Shown here piece by piece: positions 1-12,700 of a stretch of 64,000 nt of DNA (within the stretch, counting starts at the first letter, position 1; the number at the start of each line of letters is the position of its first letter). Position numbers and translations under genes: made by a program. Origin of the DNA: Dama dama. Lineage: Eukaryota > Chordata > Mammalia > Artiodactyla > Cervidae. The DNA lies in assembly GCF_033118175.1 (NCBI RefSeq), contig NC_083689.1, positions 20,690,501 through 20,754,500 on the forward strand, in the 5' to 3' direction. The notes beneath the pieces are model-generated. The model saw nothing but the letters and a program-made list of their open reading frames with translations, was not told the DNA's origin and did not search any database.

Positions 1-1737
1 TGTAAAGTAAATGACTTAATGCGTACACATTAGCCATTGTCAGAATGTCCATGTGATTTGGGGGCTTTCTGTTTCTAGTGGTGTAAAATTGCAAATTGCT
101 AGAAGTAAATATCTTCCCTGATTATCAAAGTGTATACCACCTAATCATAACAAATGGACTGTATACACGTACTCAAATTCACAAAATTATGAAGAATGTA
201 AATACCTGAAATCTCACTGCCCAGTGATGAATGCTATAATGGAAATACATTCTTCCATTAGTACACCTTTTTTGACGGGTACCTAAAACTAAATGCACTT
301 ATTTCAGAAAAGAAAAAAAGTGGTTTTTTTTTTTCCCCCTTATGACTCTGAGCATCTTGGCACGTCCTTGCTAACTCCACTTGCTGGAGTTACTCTGTGG
401 TGGGCCGATTCTAGAATTCCATGTGGGTACTGTTTCTTCCTAGTTCTCAGCCGCTCTTGGCATCTGGAGTGTCACACTCATTTTTGATAATCTTTTGGGT
501 GTGCTATCCACCCCCTCTAGACTTGTTACATTTTTATAGTTTCTGAGATATTTTGGCTCTGAAAGTTTAATATACTTAAAATTATGTTTATATTTTGCCA
601 CTTGGTGTGTTGTTACTCAGCGAAGGAAAGAGTCACCGAGAAATGGCATGACTTGTGCAAGGTCGTGGCCTTGGTCAGTTAGAGAATCAAAGAATGTTTC
701 CTCTTCTTGATTTGCATCCTGGCCTTGGCTGCTTGATTCAGTAATGGCAGGCTGAGTGCTCACCTGCTCATTTTTCAGAGGCTGGTGGTGGTGGTGGTGA
801 GACTTGGATGAGAGGAACCCTTGGGCTTTGCATGTGGAAAAACTTGGTGGGTGGTGCCTTGGTGATGGAGCAGACCCTCCTCTCTAAAACTGCAGGTATC
901 ACAGGGTCCCTGTGCCCTGCTGACCTGCCGTGGTTCAGTGTCCAGCTGAACCATGAACCATGGCAGTGAGGGACTGATCCCAGGCCACTTCCAGAATCTT
1001 CTCTGCAGTGCCATTGGCTTTTTCCTTCAAAGCTGGCAGAGTTACACATGGCACAGTCGGGTGACAGTTTCCCTGACAGAGTGAGGTTCATTGGAAGTGG
1101 TTGGCTGTGTTCATTCATACATAAGGGTCTGTATTAGTATTGATTTTGGTTTTCTCTGTCTCTTCCTGATCACATGGCTGTGTAATAACTTCTCTGTGCC
1201 GTGGAGGTGCTAAGGTCATGCAGCCAAACTGGTTAGCAGCAGGGCATTGTAGAGGACAGGTTGGGAGATGATAGAGCTTGTGAGCAGTCCTAATTGGCAC
1301 TATTTATACTCCATGTAAACTGGTTGGGTGACCAGCTGAGTGTGGGGCTTCTGTCCCCCACCCCTATAATGTCTGGTGGTGGGGAGACTGCAGAGTTTTC
1401 AGGAATTGATGTCTGTTGCTCACAAAGCTTGTCCCAGGTATCAGCACCCTTAAAGTGATGTGAAGGACATTGTTGATAAAAGTCCTCGGGTGGGTTTTCC
1501 CCTCTTCTAAATTTTTCTATAGAAATTAACTGTGGCACTGAAGTAGGAAGAATGATGTACTCACTACTCAGCTTTAGCAGTTGCCAACATTTGAGGGTTA
1601 TCTGTGATAAATTATTGCTGAACCGTGGTTGAGCTTGTGTAGTGCCCAGGCCTCTGCAACCAGGGAGCCCTCCAGGCACAGTGTGCACACAGGTCCTCAA
1701 GCCCCTGATATACACCTATTCTGTGTCTCCGTTTTAG
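1..1737 (+). other. HNRNPM: HNRNPM intron (3' part)
   Basis: AT-rich intronic DNA upstream of the repeat exon. No coding exon in phase with the next exon, and no clear SINE or LINE, is visible. The preceding HNRNPM exon must lie before base 1. Confidence 0.7.
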
Positions 1738-2540
1738 GTGGAGGCGGAGGCAGTGTCCCTGGAATTGAGAGGATGGGCCCCGGCATTGACCGCATCGGGG
1801 GGGCCGGCATGGAACGCATGGGCGCAGGCCTGGGCCACGGCATGGATCGTGTGGGCTCCGAGATTGAGCGCATGGGCCTGGTCATGGACCGCATGGGCTC
1901 CGTCGAGCGCATGGGCTCTGGCATCGAGCGCATGGGCCCCCTGGGCCTCGACCACATGGCCTCCAGCATCGAGCGCATGGGCCAGACCATGGAGCGCATC
2001 GGCTCTGGCGTGGAGCGCATGGGTGCCGGCATGGGCTTTGGCCTCGAGCGAATGGCCGCGCCCATTGACCGTGTGGGCCAGACCATCGAGCGCATGGGCT
2101 CTGGTGTGGAGCGCATGGGCCCTGCCATCGAGCGCATGGGCCTGGGCATGGAGCGCATGGTGCCCGCAGGCATGGGGGCAGGCCTGGAGCGCATGGGCCC
2201 CGTGATGGATCGCATGGCCACCGGCCTGGAGCGCATGGGCGCCAACAACCTGGAGCGCATGGGCCTGGAGCGTATGGGCGCCAACAGTCTCGAGCGTATG
2301 GGCCTGGAGCGCATGGGCGCCAACAGCCTAGAGCGCATGGGTCCTGCCATGGGCCCGGCCCTGGGCGCTGGCATTGAGCGCATGGGCCTGGCCATGGGTG
2401 GCGGTGGCGGTGCCAGCTTTGACCGTGCCATCGAGATGGAGCGTGGCAACTTTGGAGGAAGTTTCGCGGGTTCCTTTGGTGGAGCTGGAGGCCATGCCCC
2501 TGGGGTGGCCAGGAAGGCCTGCCAGATATTTGTGAGAAAT
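1738..2540 (+). CDS. HNRNPM: HNRNPM exon carrying 27 ERMG-type hexapeptide repeats
   Basis: Acceptor TTTTAG ends at 1737 and donor GTAAGT starts at 2541. The repeat follows the pattern small residue - aliphatic - D/E - R - M/I/V - G/A, for example GIERMG, PIDRVG and GLDHMA. The internal repetition at DNA level (GAGCGCATGGGC motif) leaves several other frames open on both strands. Those long frames are by-products, not genes. Confidence 0.95.
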
Positions 2541-4952
2541 GTAAGTGGCTCTTCAGGAACATCTCGGCCCTGTGCACATGGGGAAGAGGGAGGCAGAGGT
2601 CAGGAGGAAGTGCAGTGAGAGGAGATGGCCTCAGAAGGAGAGCTGAGGAGCATGCAAGGCCACCTTGCTTGTCTTTGTCCCCAAGGTTTGGTGTCAGTAG
2701 AATGAGGTGGGAACATGGGAGCTTATGACACTTGTGCAGCAGAAATAGTGGGTTTTTTTGAAATCCTAGGCTTCTCTGACTACTAGGTAGAGAAGACCAT
2801 GATCTGGAGAACTTGAGGGCTTTTTTTCTTTTAACTCTCAGCTTGATGAGCTGCTAAATACATGGCATGACAGTTCAGAGTGGGAGAGGGCTGTATCTGA
2901 ATTATCATCACCAGATGGACAACTTTTAGCCACTGTGCGGTGGATCTGTGGGCTGTTCACTACGGGCAGCTGTTCCCTGTGTGAAGTTGCCGCAGATAAC
3001 AGGGAGTGAACTTGCTGTGCTAGTTTAGGACCTCACCCAGACAGACTTGTTCTGTGCTGATCATCGCAGTGTGAAGGTCAGCCAGTATCCGGGTGTAATG
3101 AGAGGTTTTAAAGGCATCCCAAGACAGTTTAGGTTTCTGCATGAGGATTTGGTTGCATCACTCACCAGTTCCCCTTTTCTCCCCCCTCAGCTCCCATTTG
3201 ATTTTACATGGAAGATGCTAAAAGACAAGTTCAACGAATGCGGTAAGTGTTTGAGAGAGGCTTCTTAAATGCTTCCCTGTGTTGTGGCTTGTGTCAAGGC
3301 TCCCATCCTTGTCTTGTAGACACCTTCCATGACTCTACAGAGGACGGATGGGACTTGCCATTTTTCTGCCTGTGCGAACACTCAAGCTGATTGTTGAGTT
3401 TCCTGTTATGTGTCAGACACTTTTTCACCCCTGTCCTCATTTCATCTTTGCTGTTTGCCTTTTCCGATTTTTGAAAAGAGGCAGCATTGTCCCCATTTTA
3501 CAGAGTCAGGCAAAGTCACATTGCCAAGATCACATGACTTCTAAGTGACAAAGCTCAATAAAATAAGTATGTCTGAGACAAGGGTGCCTTCCACAACCGC
3601 ACCATGGGTTTGTGTCTCAAAGAGCACTCACCCAGCAGGCATGGGTGAGGATTCGCAGGCTCAGGGCAGGTGTTTGTGGGCAGCGTGGTTTCCTGGCAAA
3701 CCGGGCACCCACTCTGGAAGGCTTGCTTTGTGGCCAAAAGGAAGTTCGGTTGTCTCTGGGTGAGGCCCTGCCCCTCACCCCCACCACTTCTCTTCTTTGA
3801 ACCATGGCAAGTTGGGAGCCCCAGCCTTAAGCCAGAGGCCTGGCTGACTCTCTGAATCAAGGCTTCCTCAGTGTTTTCTCATTTCCTTTTGCCGCAGTAA
3901 CTCAGATTTCACCACTGTTGCAGCCTCTCCTAGTTCTTCTCTTGGGTCAGTTATTGAGCCATAGCCTGCCTTCTTGCCCCGTTCTTGCCCTCTCTCCCTA
4001 CTCCTTAGTTCACAGATTGTAGTGGAAAAGTCAAGTGGATCATGCCACTTCCCCTCCCAGGCCTGGAGGTGTCTGTCCCTCTGTTGGCAAGAGAAATCCA
4101 AAACTATAAGCCCTGTACCACTTAGTGTCTGCCCAAGCTGTTTTAGAACTTGCCTGTGAGAAGCCCTCCAGGGCTTGACCTTCTCTCAAGCAGAGTTCAT
4201 GGCCCTAGTGTTGTGTGGGCCAGCCCCGCTACACTTGTGTTCTTGGACCTGCATTTCTGTAGCCTTGTAGATTGCTTTCCACAGTGCTTGACACATAACC
4301 AGGATGCTTAACCAGAGCTTGAAGGAATATGTGTAACCTGCTTGTTAATGATTACAAAGCTTGTATTTGGACAGTACAGAAGTGTCCATGGTATTGGTGA
4401 TGGCCTTGTAAACACAGAGGAGCAGTGTATTAAAAGTGAAGCCTCTGTAAAATTTGCCTATAAAGTTGGCTTCACACAGTGTATTTTTTTTTTTTTTTTT
4501 AATAACTCTTGAGCATGAAGGTGTACATTTGAAGCCACCAGGACTGCTTATCATGAGTCAGATTGTTGTCCCATGGGCAGAAGAATGGCAGTGTGGTAGA
4601 GGGCCATGGTAACTGGGTTCTAGCCGCTGGGTTCTGAGCATTCTTGCGTCAGGCGCAAGGGCAGCTCTCCCTTTTGACTCTGTCAACCGAAATCCAACAG
4701 GTGATCTGGACTGAGTGGAGCCCAGACTGAGCCTGAGCTCTGGGTTTGCCTGATGAGTTGTGGTCTCTTCTTCCCTCCCTGTGCCCAGGCCACGTGCTGT
4801 ATGCCGACATCAAGATGGAGAATGGGAAGTCCAAGGGGTGCGGTGTGGTTAAGTTTGAGTCGCCAGAGGTGGCTGAGAGAGCCTGCCGGATGATGAATGG
4901 GATGAAGCTGAGTGGCCGAGAGATTGATGTTCGAATCGATAGAAATGCTTAA
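1738..4952 (+). CDS. HNRNPM: Heterogeneous nuclear ribonucleoprotein M, C-terminal exons (partial gene)
   Basis: Three coding exons are readable: 1738-2540, 3191-3242 and 4789-4952, ending in TAA at 4950-4952. All borders are AG/GT and the phases join without a break. The first exon encodes the Met/Arg-rich region with hexapeptides of the type GIERMG. I count 27 copies, the number known for the human protein. The exon then reads through a Gly-rich stretch into QIFVRN, the RNP2 strand of the third RNA-recognition motif. The next exons supply LPFDFTWKMLKDKFNECG and the rest of RRM3, including RNP1-like KGCGVVKF, and end DVRIDRNA. hnRNP M is a nuclear pre-mRNA-binding splicing regulator that prefers GU-rich RNA. 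The exon upstream of the glycine tract lies outside the window. Exon 1738 starts with two bases completing a codon begun upstream. Confidence 0.97.
3390..3545. repeat. MIR-like ancient SINE in last HNRNPM intron
   Basis: The stretch with ATGTGTCAGACAC, CCCCATTTTACAG and GGCAAAGTCACATTGCC resembles the MIR core and tail. The rest of the 3243-4788 intron shows only a poly(T) run near 4482-4500 and no recognised element. Confidence 0.5.
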
Positions 4953-5216
4953 GCAGTTGCCTTTTTTAAACATCGATACCAGACCTCTGAATTTGTATTT
5001 TTTCTTGTTAACCATTTTAATTTGTTGGCTGGATGTATAAAGATGTTTAAAAAATTCAGTTGCTTTTTGGGGTAATTTGAATTACTTTTTTAATGACTGG
5101 GGTTCCATTTGACTGTTTGCATTGAGATTGCAATGTGCGCAATTTTTTTTGTAGTTGTGGCATCTTGTTGACATCGAATATGACTTTGATAATAAATACC
5201 AGTTCCTGAAAGCTGC
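4953..5216 (+). terminator. HNRNPM: HNRNPM 3'UTR and poly(A) signal
   Basis: The 3'UTR follows the TAA. A canonical AATAAA lies at 5191-5196, followed about 25-30 bases later by a GT-rich stretch (TTTTGTGTGTGTG) typical of a downstream cleavage element. Cleavage is expected near 5210-5220. The UTR is short, about 260 bases. Confidence 0.85.
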
Positions 5217-5221
5217 TTGCT

Positions 5222-6400
5222 TTTGTGTGTGTGTTGTGGGGTAACCACCCAAGGATGAGGGACCAAAGCTGCTCAGTCTCCTTTCTGCCCTTGGAGCTGT
5301 GTGGACCCTTGAGGTGAGAGGCCACTGGCTGCAGCCTCTTGAGAAAAATCTCTTTATGGAAACCGAGTCCTGAGTGGGCCTGAGTCTCCCAGTGCCTGTG
5401 CACACTGATGGTGTGCTTGGCTGTCAGAACCATCCCGTCTCCCCCGGGCAGTGATTCTACGGGGCACAGATACTGCGAGGGGCCCATTTCCAGTTTGACT
5501 TCTGTCCCAGTCTGCCCCGGCTGCTGAAAGGAGCATTTGTTTCTCTCAGTCCTGGAGGGTGGGCAGTCCTGTCAAGGTGCTGGCAGATCCAGGGCCTGGT
5601 GAGGGCCTGGTCCTAGTTCATGGATGACAGTTTCTAGCTGTAACTTCACGTGGCAGGAGTTGCCTAGGGAACTTTCTCAGACTTATTTAAAACAATATTT
5701 TTTTAGTTTATTTGGCTGTGCCATGTGGCTGGTGGGACTTCAGTTCCCCGAACGGGATGGGGACTGAACCCAGGCCCTTGGCCATGGAAGTGCATTGTCC
5801 CAACCACTGGACAACCAGGGAAGTCCCCAAACCTCTTTCATAGGGCACAAATCCCATCCATGAGGGCTCTGCTTCTGGACCTCATGCTTTCTCGTGCTGT
5901 CACCTAGAGGGGTAGGTTTTCAGTTTAGGACTTTGTTTTTGACAGCCAGGACACAATCTTCAGTCCATAGCAGCTTTTCTTTGCTAAAACAGACCAAGGA
6001 GGGTGTAGGTTTCTGAGCATATTCTGCCCTGTCAGAGGTTTAGGCTGAACTTGATACCTGCACTCGGTCAGAACTGGGTCACATTATCTCCACAGTGTGA
6101 CAGCCATTTGGGCTATTGCCCGTGAGGAGCTGCAGCAGCTGCTTGTCATGCTGGACGTGGAGGGCCCCCAAGCATCTCTCTCTCCTCGCTGACCACAGCT
6201 GACCTGGTGCCGTCAGAGGGGCCCTCAACTCAGCTTCTAGCAAGGGGCCCCCTCCCTTGCCACCTTCTCCTGCCCTCCTTTTTCTCTTCTGGCCTTTGTC
6301 CTTGAGGGGTAAGGAGACCTGGACCTCACAGATTTCCCCCAAGTATTTGATCTTGGCTCCCCTGTTGGTGCTCATTAGGAGGGAAAGAAAAGACAAGACA
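5222..6400. other. Spacer between convergent HNRNPM and PRAM1 3' ends
   Basis: The two genes end facing each other about 1.2 kb apart. The spacer holds one CHR-type SINE (5695-5828). A minus-strand open frame at 6079-6396 has no recognisable product. Confidence 0.6.
5695..5828 (-). repeat. CHR-type ruminant SINE
   Basis: On the minus strand it reads the diagnostic head GGGACTTCCCTGGTTGTCC and then the box-B-like segment. It ends toward an A-rich tail (plus-strand TATTTTTTTAGTTTATTTGGC). Confidence 0.85.
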
Positions 6401-6411
6401 CAGCAGTCACT

Positions 6412-6745
6412 TTAAAAGAGGGACTTTATGTGGTCTGTGGACGTGGTCAGACAGGAGCCCAGGCAGTTCTGTGATGGCCACGCTAGGGTCCAGGACTCCT
6501 TATTAGCGGGTGACTGGACTGGTGGGCTGTCCTTGATCCCCACACCTGCGGGCCTTACTGTCCCTAGGGCAATGGTTGGCTGTCCAAAGGATCTGCCAAG
6601 AAAGGTGACTTTTGGTGACCCTTTCCCCGTGAGCGGGTAGCCAGCAATCCCTGGAGGGGTGGCAGAGGACCTCACCCCACCCTTCCCATCCACCCAGAGC
6701 ATTTACATACCCCAGGCAGCGACGTCGTCGTACACCTCTGTTTCC
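6412..6745 (-). CDS. PRAM1: PRAM1 exons 9 and 10 (C-terminus)
   Basis: Exon 9 (6711-6745) reads ETEVYDDVAAW and has donor GTATGT. Exon 10 is inferred from acceptor CCCCTCCAG before 6650 and stays open to a stop at 6412-6414, giving a novel tail of about 79 residues beginning IAGYPLTGKG. The human protein ends within about 15 residues of YDDV. Nucleotides after the acceptor resemble the human last exon but are read in another frame here, so either the exon-9 donor moved or this reconstruction is wrong at the end. A CATAAA variant poly(A) signal (minus strand, 6430-6425) overlaps the last codons. Confidence 0.55.
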
Positions 6746-9700
6746 CTGGTGGAGAGCACAGTTGGGTCAGCCAGGGTCACCCTGCCCCATTGTCACACAC
6801 CCCCACCCCCTGCCCCCAATCAGTGCTGGCACTCACAGGGGCAGTAGAGCTGTTCTTGGCACATAGCCATCTGTGAAGAGAGCAGGGGTGGGCGGGTGAG
6901 GTCTCCTCCCTCCTTGGGGCTGTCTGCCTTCCCAGGCTGCCCTCCACTGGTGACTCACTCACACTTGCCCTTGGTGTCCCGGCACAGCATCTCCTCCTTG
7001 CTGGTGAACTCGATCACCTCCAGGATCTCCCCACGCCGGATCCCCAGGTGCTTGCCGCCCCCACGGCGGGTCTTGGCATTGGGGTCGATCATCATCCTTG
7101 TCTGAACCACAATCTCCCCCTCAAACTGGGGAAGGGGACACAAGAGCTGCCGCTTGCCCTGCCGCCCTGAGAACCCCGTGTGGGGCGGTGGCCACCTGGG
7201 GCCGAGCCCAGCCCTCCCAGGATTCTTCATTCACACCTTGAACTTCTTCCGAAACTCTCGCTCCGCTTTCTCTGCCTTCCGGAGCTGCTTCAGGGACTTC
7301 AGGTCCATGGGCGGCATCTGTGGTGGCTGGAGGGGCGCCTTCTCCTTCCTGGGCATGCCCCCCCCACCCCGCCACAAGGAATTAGGTGCTCATGCTTCTC
7401 AGGGACCCCCTTTTACTTTTCTCCCCAGCTCAGCCCCGCCCTGCCCACCTCCCTCTGGTACCTGAGCTCTGGGTCTTGCGGTGGCCTCCACGGGTACTGC
7501 TGAGCCGACAGCACTTCATCTGGGACAGTCAGAGTGCCGAGTTAGGGCAGGGCCATTGTGTGGGCCTCTGGCTCTGGTGGCCTGAGGTTCCCCTGGTCAG
7601 TTTTCAGGACTTGGGTCTCCTCCTCACCCTCTGCTGCCCAGGCCTCTCATGGTAGATTGCCTTCCATTTTCCTAACTCCTGCCACAGGCCAGGCATGGCA
7701 GAGACCTTTAACCATTTCTTTCAACTTTCTTTTCTTTAAGAAAATATTTATTTGGCTGCTCTGGGTCTTAGTTGCAGCATGTGGGATCTAATTGCCTGAC
7801 CAGGGATCAAACCCATGCCCCCTACATTGGGAATGTGAAGTCTTAGCCGCTGAACCAACAGGAAAGCCCCTTCTTGATGGCTGTCATCCCAAGTTGCCTG
7901 CTGAGGAGGTAGCAAGGGTCAGAGAAGTAAGGCAGCCTGCCCAAGGCCACCAAGGTATTAAATGGTAGAGGCAGGGCTTCTCTGTCAGCTTTTGAGGCGG
8001 TTTTACCCCTCCCTCCTACAGCAAGTAGGTTTTGGGAATTCTAAAGAGATACGGGTCAAAAAATAAGGCCAAGAAAAGTGTTTCCTCAAAGCAAGCAGTC
8101 TGCCTCTGGGATGGGGCCATGTCGGGCTGGGGTTCTTGCCTGGTCTGGCTGATGAGACTGGACTGGAAGGAGTCTCCCAGGTGACAGCCGACTCACTACC
8201 TGGCAGATGACCAGCTTTTTAGGTGAGGGCACTGCTGGCCAAGGGTCTGCTTACAGTGAGAGCCTCATGAACACCGGGTGAGTGAAGGATCAGAACCTGC
8301 AGCCCCCAGCCTTTTTTGCAGTCCTCTCTGGATGACTTGAAGTGCCACCCTGGGCATTCCAGACCACCAGGCCCCCCTCCCCATCAAGTGCTGGGGTGGG
8401 GAGGGGGCTGCATATCTGCATGGTGCACTCTTCCCTCCCCAGACACTTTTTTGCCTCCAGCCTCAGCCTGGTGCTGAAGTGACAGTCACACCCAGAGGCC
8501 ACCCGGGCTGGAGATGGTCACCCAGATGGAAGCAGTCCTGACTTCACCCCAGGGCCCCTATACACCTCCCGCAGCCTAAGCACACAGCCTTGGGTGCAGC
8601 CAAGCAGGGCAGACCCTGGCGCCCTGTGGCTCTACCCTGGGCAGAGAGATCCTGAGCAGGCTGCCCTCAGCTTCTGGCCCTTGAGGAGCTCCCTGTCTGT
8701 GCAGGGGGCTGCCACTGCTCTGAGTGAGGCAGAGAGTGGGAGGGAGGTGCCAAGAGCCCCTCAGGTCGCCCCCCCACCCCAGCCTCGAGAGAGAGAGATC
8801 TGGGCAAGCGTGTGGTGCTGGGTCAGAGTCTTGGAGAATGACTGGCACAGGATGGGGGACAGAGAGCTACGCTAAGGATGCATCTGGTCTACTTGGGGTT
8901 GGGGAAACAGTAAAGGGTGGGCTCGTGCCTGCAGAGTTGCTGGTGGTGGAGTGGCCAGAGGTGCTCGCTCCCCGCGTCCACGTCCCCAGGAACGGCGGCC
9001 CCCCCCCGAGACCTGAGCCACAGCCTCACTGGAGCGGAAGCAAAAGGGGCCCTGTCAGGAAGCTCTGTGCTCACAGGGGTGTTGCAAGCAGCCCCTGGGG
9101 AAAGCAGGCCCAGGAGAAGCAGCAGGGCCCAGGAAGGAGCCACAGCCATATAGGCAGCAGGCTTTGGGGGCTGGGCTGGTGAGGAGGGGGCAGCAGCTGG
9201 GGACCCCTCAGGCACGTCTGACAAGAGGATCCCTGGCAGGAGACCCTCCAGAGATAAGGGCAGGAAGCAGCCTTGGGGCAGAGGCTCCCATGTGGTGGCT
9301 GTGAGCTGGGGCAAGTCATGTCTCAAGCTTGCACTTCTATAAAATGGTAGGGGGGCACAGTGCACATTCCATAAAGTGCTGGTGGGGAGATGGGGTGAAT
9401 TTCTCACGTGAGGTCGGTGAGTGCCTTTTCCCTGAGCTGGGCCTGCCTGGCCTTCCGCCTGCTCTCCAAGAGCGGAGGCATGGAAAAAGAGACAGAAGGG
9501 GCCTTGGATACCCAGAGCACGTGGGCCTGGAGGGTCGGCCACACCCTGGCTCCAGCTCCCTCCCGCTTGAGTTCAGGCCCCTCCAATACTGGAGTTCCCC
9601 AATACTGAGTTCCCCTCAGGCACCTCCAATACTGTGGTTCTCCTGATAACCTCTTCCTTACTCAGGATGACCTCCACTTGACACCCAGGTGCAGGCTCAA

Positions 9701-12700
9701 CATTTAAGCCTCATCCCTATTCTGAGCTTGCTTGCTGTCGTCCCTGGTGATACACCATTACGTCCTCTCGCCGATTTTGTTTTGTTTTGTTTTTTGGCCA
9801 CGCTGCTTGCAGGATCTTATTCCTGGAACAGGGATGAAACCCGTGCCCCCTGTGTTGGGAGTTCAGGGTCTTAAGCACTAGACCAGGGAAGTGCCCCTCT
9901 ATCGGATTCTTCCGCTGTTCTGCATGTCTGCGGCCACCACCTTGGGATGCAACCCTTGGCTTGGCCGCACCGTGGTCAGGCTGCTGGCCTCTGGCTGTCC
10001 TTCCTGTTCCTCCACCAGGAGCTGCCATGACCTTTCTGACCCCTTTCTCTCTTTTTTTCTCCCCTAGCTCTGCTTTCAATCCCTCAGGCGTATGGGTTCT
10101 CATGGGGCCTGGTACTAGCAACACAGACAGAAAAGGCCCCTGTGATGACTGTTCCCCCTCCTCCGATGCCTCGGCACACTGGTCTGACTGAGTGTCCTGC
10201 TCTGTCACCTCTGCTCCTGGGGCCAGGTCCAGAGTGGTCTGTGGGCTCGACGTCATCGTACACCTCGTCTGGGTCCCTGCAGGGATACCTGACGTGAGTG
10301 AGGGCCTGTTTCAGCCCCGTGACCCATGCCTGTGCCCCCTGACTCCCCATGCTCACTGTGGGATGCAGTGGAGGCCAGCAGAAGAGGAGGTCCTGGGCAG
10401 AGCTGTGGAGAGATGAGATAGGAGGTGGGGACGCGGGTAGGCCAGGGAGCGTCGACCCGCCCACCCCTGCTTTCTACCTGGGCCATCCAAACCCACCTGT
10501 GTCTGCTGCCGCAGCTCTCCGAAAACTCTGGATATCCCTGGGGCCTGGGGGCAGTGGGGGCTTGGCTGGGGGAGGGCCCAGGCTGCTGGCCGGGGGTAGA
10601 GGCCTCCGCCGGGGCAGGTGACCAGGTCTGAGACCTAGTCTGGAGCCAGCACTCCGAGCGAGGGCTCCTGATCTCTGCTGCCGTGCCCCAAACCCTGGGC
10701 TGAGAGGGACCCGTGGGCTGGAGCCCGCCACAGCAGAGGGCAGTGAGCTCTCTGAAAAGGAGCCAGGGAGCAGGGGCTTTCTTGGGAGGTTCCTGGGCAG
10801 AGAACTGGGCTCTGGCTGCGAGAACTTGCGGGGGGGCCCCCGACACTCGGGCTGCAGAAACTTGGAGGGGAGCACGCTGAACTCGGGCTCCGAGGACGTC
10901 CTCGAGAGGCTGGCGGGCTCGGGCTGCAGGGGCTTCTTGGAGAGCACCTTGAACTCACACTGGCGTGGCTTCTTGGGAACCACACTGACCTCTGGCTCCG
11001 AGGACGTCCTGGTGAGGTCACCAAACTCAGGTGGCAGGGGCTTCTTGGGGAGGTCATTCAGCTGAGGCCGGGTGATCTTTCTGGGAAATGTACTGAAGTC
11101 GGGCTGTGAAGAGTGGGGGTGGGGCTCACCAGATTCAGGCTTTGAAAAGGGCACTGGAGGGACCTCACTGGACTCAGGCTGTGGCAGGAACTTCTTAGGG
11201 AGGCCACCGACCTGAGGCTGCGGGGGCTTTCTGGGGAGCCCACAGAACTCAGGTTGCGGAGGCTTCTTGGGAAGAGTACTGAAGTTATTAGGCTCTGAGG
11301 AGTGGGGGTGGGGCTCACCAAATTCAGGCTTTAAGAGGGGCACTGGAGGGACCTCAGTGGACTCGGGCTGTGGCAGGGGCTTCTTAGGGAGGCCACCGAC
11401 CTGAGGCTGCGGGGGCTTTCTGGGGAGCCCACAAAACTCAGGCTGCGGGGGCTTCTGAAGAAGAGTACTGAACTTGGGCTCCACGGGGGGCCTGGGGGTG
11501 TTGCTGAGCTCAGGCTGCTGCGGGGGCTTCTGAGGGGGGCCCTCAGGGACCTCAGGCTTCCTGGGGAGTGGTGTGGCCTCGGGCTGCAGGGACTTCTTGG
11601 AGAGTTCACTGAACTCAAGTTTGGGGGGCTTTTTGGGCAGGTCAGTGAACTCAGGCTGTGGGGGCTTCTTGGGGTGCTCGCCTAGCTCAGGCTGTGGAAA
11701 CTTTCTGAGGAGTTTGTGGAACTCAGGCTTCGGGGGCTTTTTGGGGAGGTCGCCAGTCTCCAGCTGAGAGGCCTGGAACTTTGCTTGAAGGCTCCGGAAG
11801 TCCTGATGACTCCCCTAGGGGACACAGGCAGGCAAGGGACTCATACACATGGGGGCCATGGAGAGATGGATGTGGGGACAAGCGAACCGATCACAGACAC
11901 ACACCCTTGTCGACCTCTTCCCCGCCTTCTGCCATTGACTCTTCTTTTGACCAGACTCCCATGTTTTTGTCTCCAGCCTCCCCGCGAGAGTGCCAGGCTT
12001 TCTTCCTGAACTACCACACACCTTCTGACCTCATCACTTAAGCCTGGAATATGCACCCAACCTTACCCCACTCTGGACCTGAGCTCCTGGGGCCCCCTGT
12101 GGCTTTCTGCTCCCATACCCACCCCCACCCCAATTCCATGGAGCATCCTCAAGCTCCTCCTCCCCTCCTGCATGTCCCCAGGCCTTTCTTTTCTTATTTC
12201 AAAATGTATCTGGAGGGATTTCCCTGGCAGTCAGGTGGCTAAGTCTCCTAGCTCCTATTTGGGGAAGTAGATCCCACATGCCACAAAGAAGAGTTTACAT
12301 GCCTCAACTGAAGATTCTGCGTGCTACCACTAAGACCCGGTGCAGCCAAAAGCAATAAATGTATGATAGTATATCTGGAACTGAACAACTTTGGACCACC
12401 CCCACCCCTGTCCTGGCCATGAAGAATCCGCCCAGGGGAGGCGGCCTCGCCCGCAACAGCATTATTGTAAGAGGCTCCTCCTTGTTTCTCCTGCCCCCAA
12501 CGCCCCACGCCCCCATTCCTGGTCGCTTGTGCCCACAGCAGCCAGAGGAGGTCTATTTGTGCTGCTCTGCTCGAATCTGGGGGTGCTCTGTCATTTCCCC
12601 ACAGTAACAGCTCCAGAGCTCACGAACCCCCTGAACGGTACATCTGACCTCCCCCCGACCACCTCCTTGGCCTCCCTCTCCTGCTTGGCTCCTGCGCCTC

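Larger units (their letters stand above)
7520..10208 (-). other. PRAM1: PRAM1 intron 4
   Basis: A 2.7 kb intron carrying two CHR-type SINEs (7735-7870 and 9778-9897). The long frames seen on both strands around 8.6-9.6 kb are GC-rich chance frames without family resemblance. Confidence 0.75.

Noticed and set aside
1697..2577. Long minus-strand and off-frame open frames (up to 250 aa) across the HNRNPM repeat exon
   Set aside because: The DNA repeat GAGCGCATGGGC is stop-free in several frames; the frames encode only repetitive Pro/Arg/Ser or Ala/Trp strings and overlap a securely identified exon.
6079..6396. A 105-aa minus-strand frame just past PRAM1 (contains KYLGEICEVQVSLPL)
   Set aside because: No recognisable family or splice link; probably chance in the intergenic spacer.
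8889..9542. A 217-aa minus-strand frame in PRAM1 intron 4
   Set aside because: Apparent hydrophobic segment, but no conserved domain, no supporting splice sites, and it sits within a well-defined intron.
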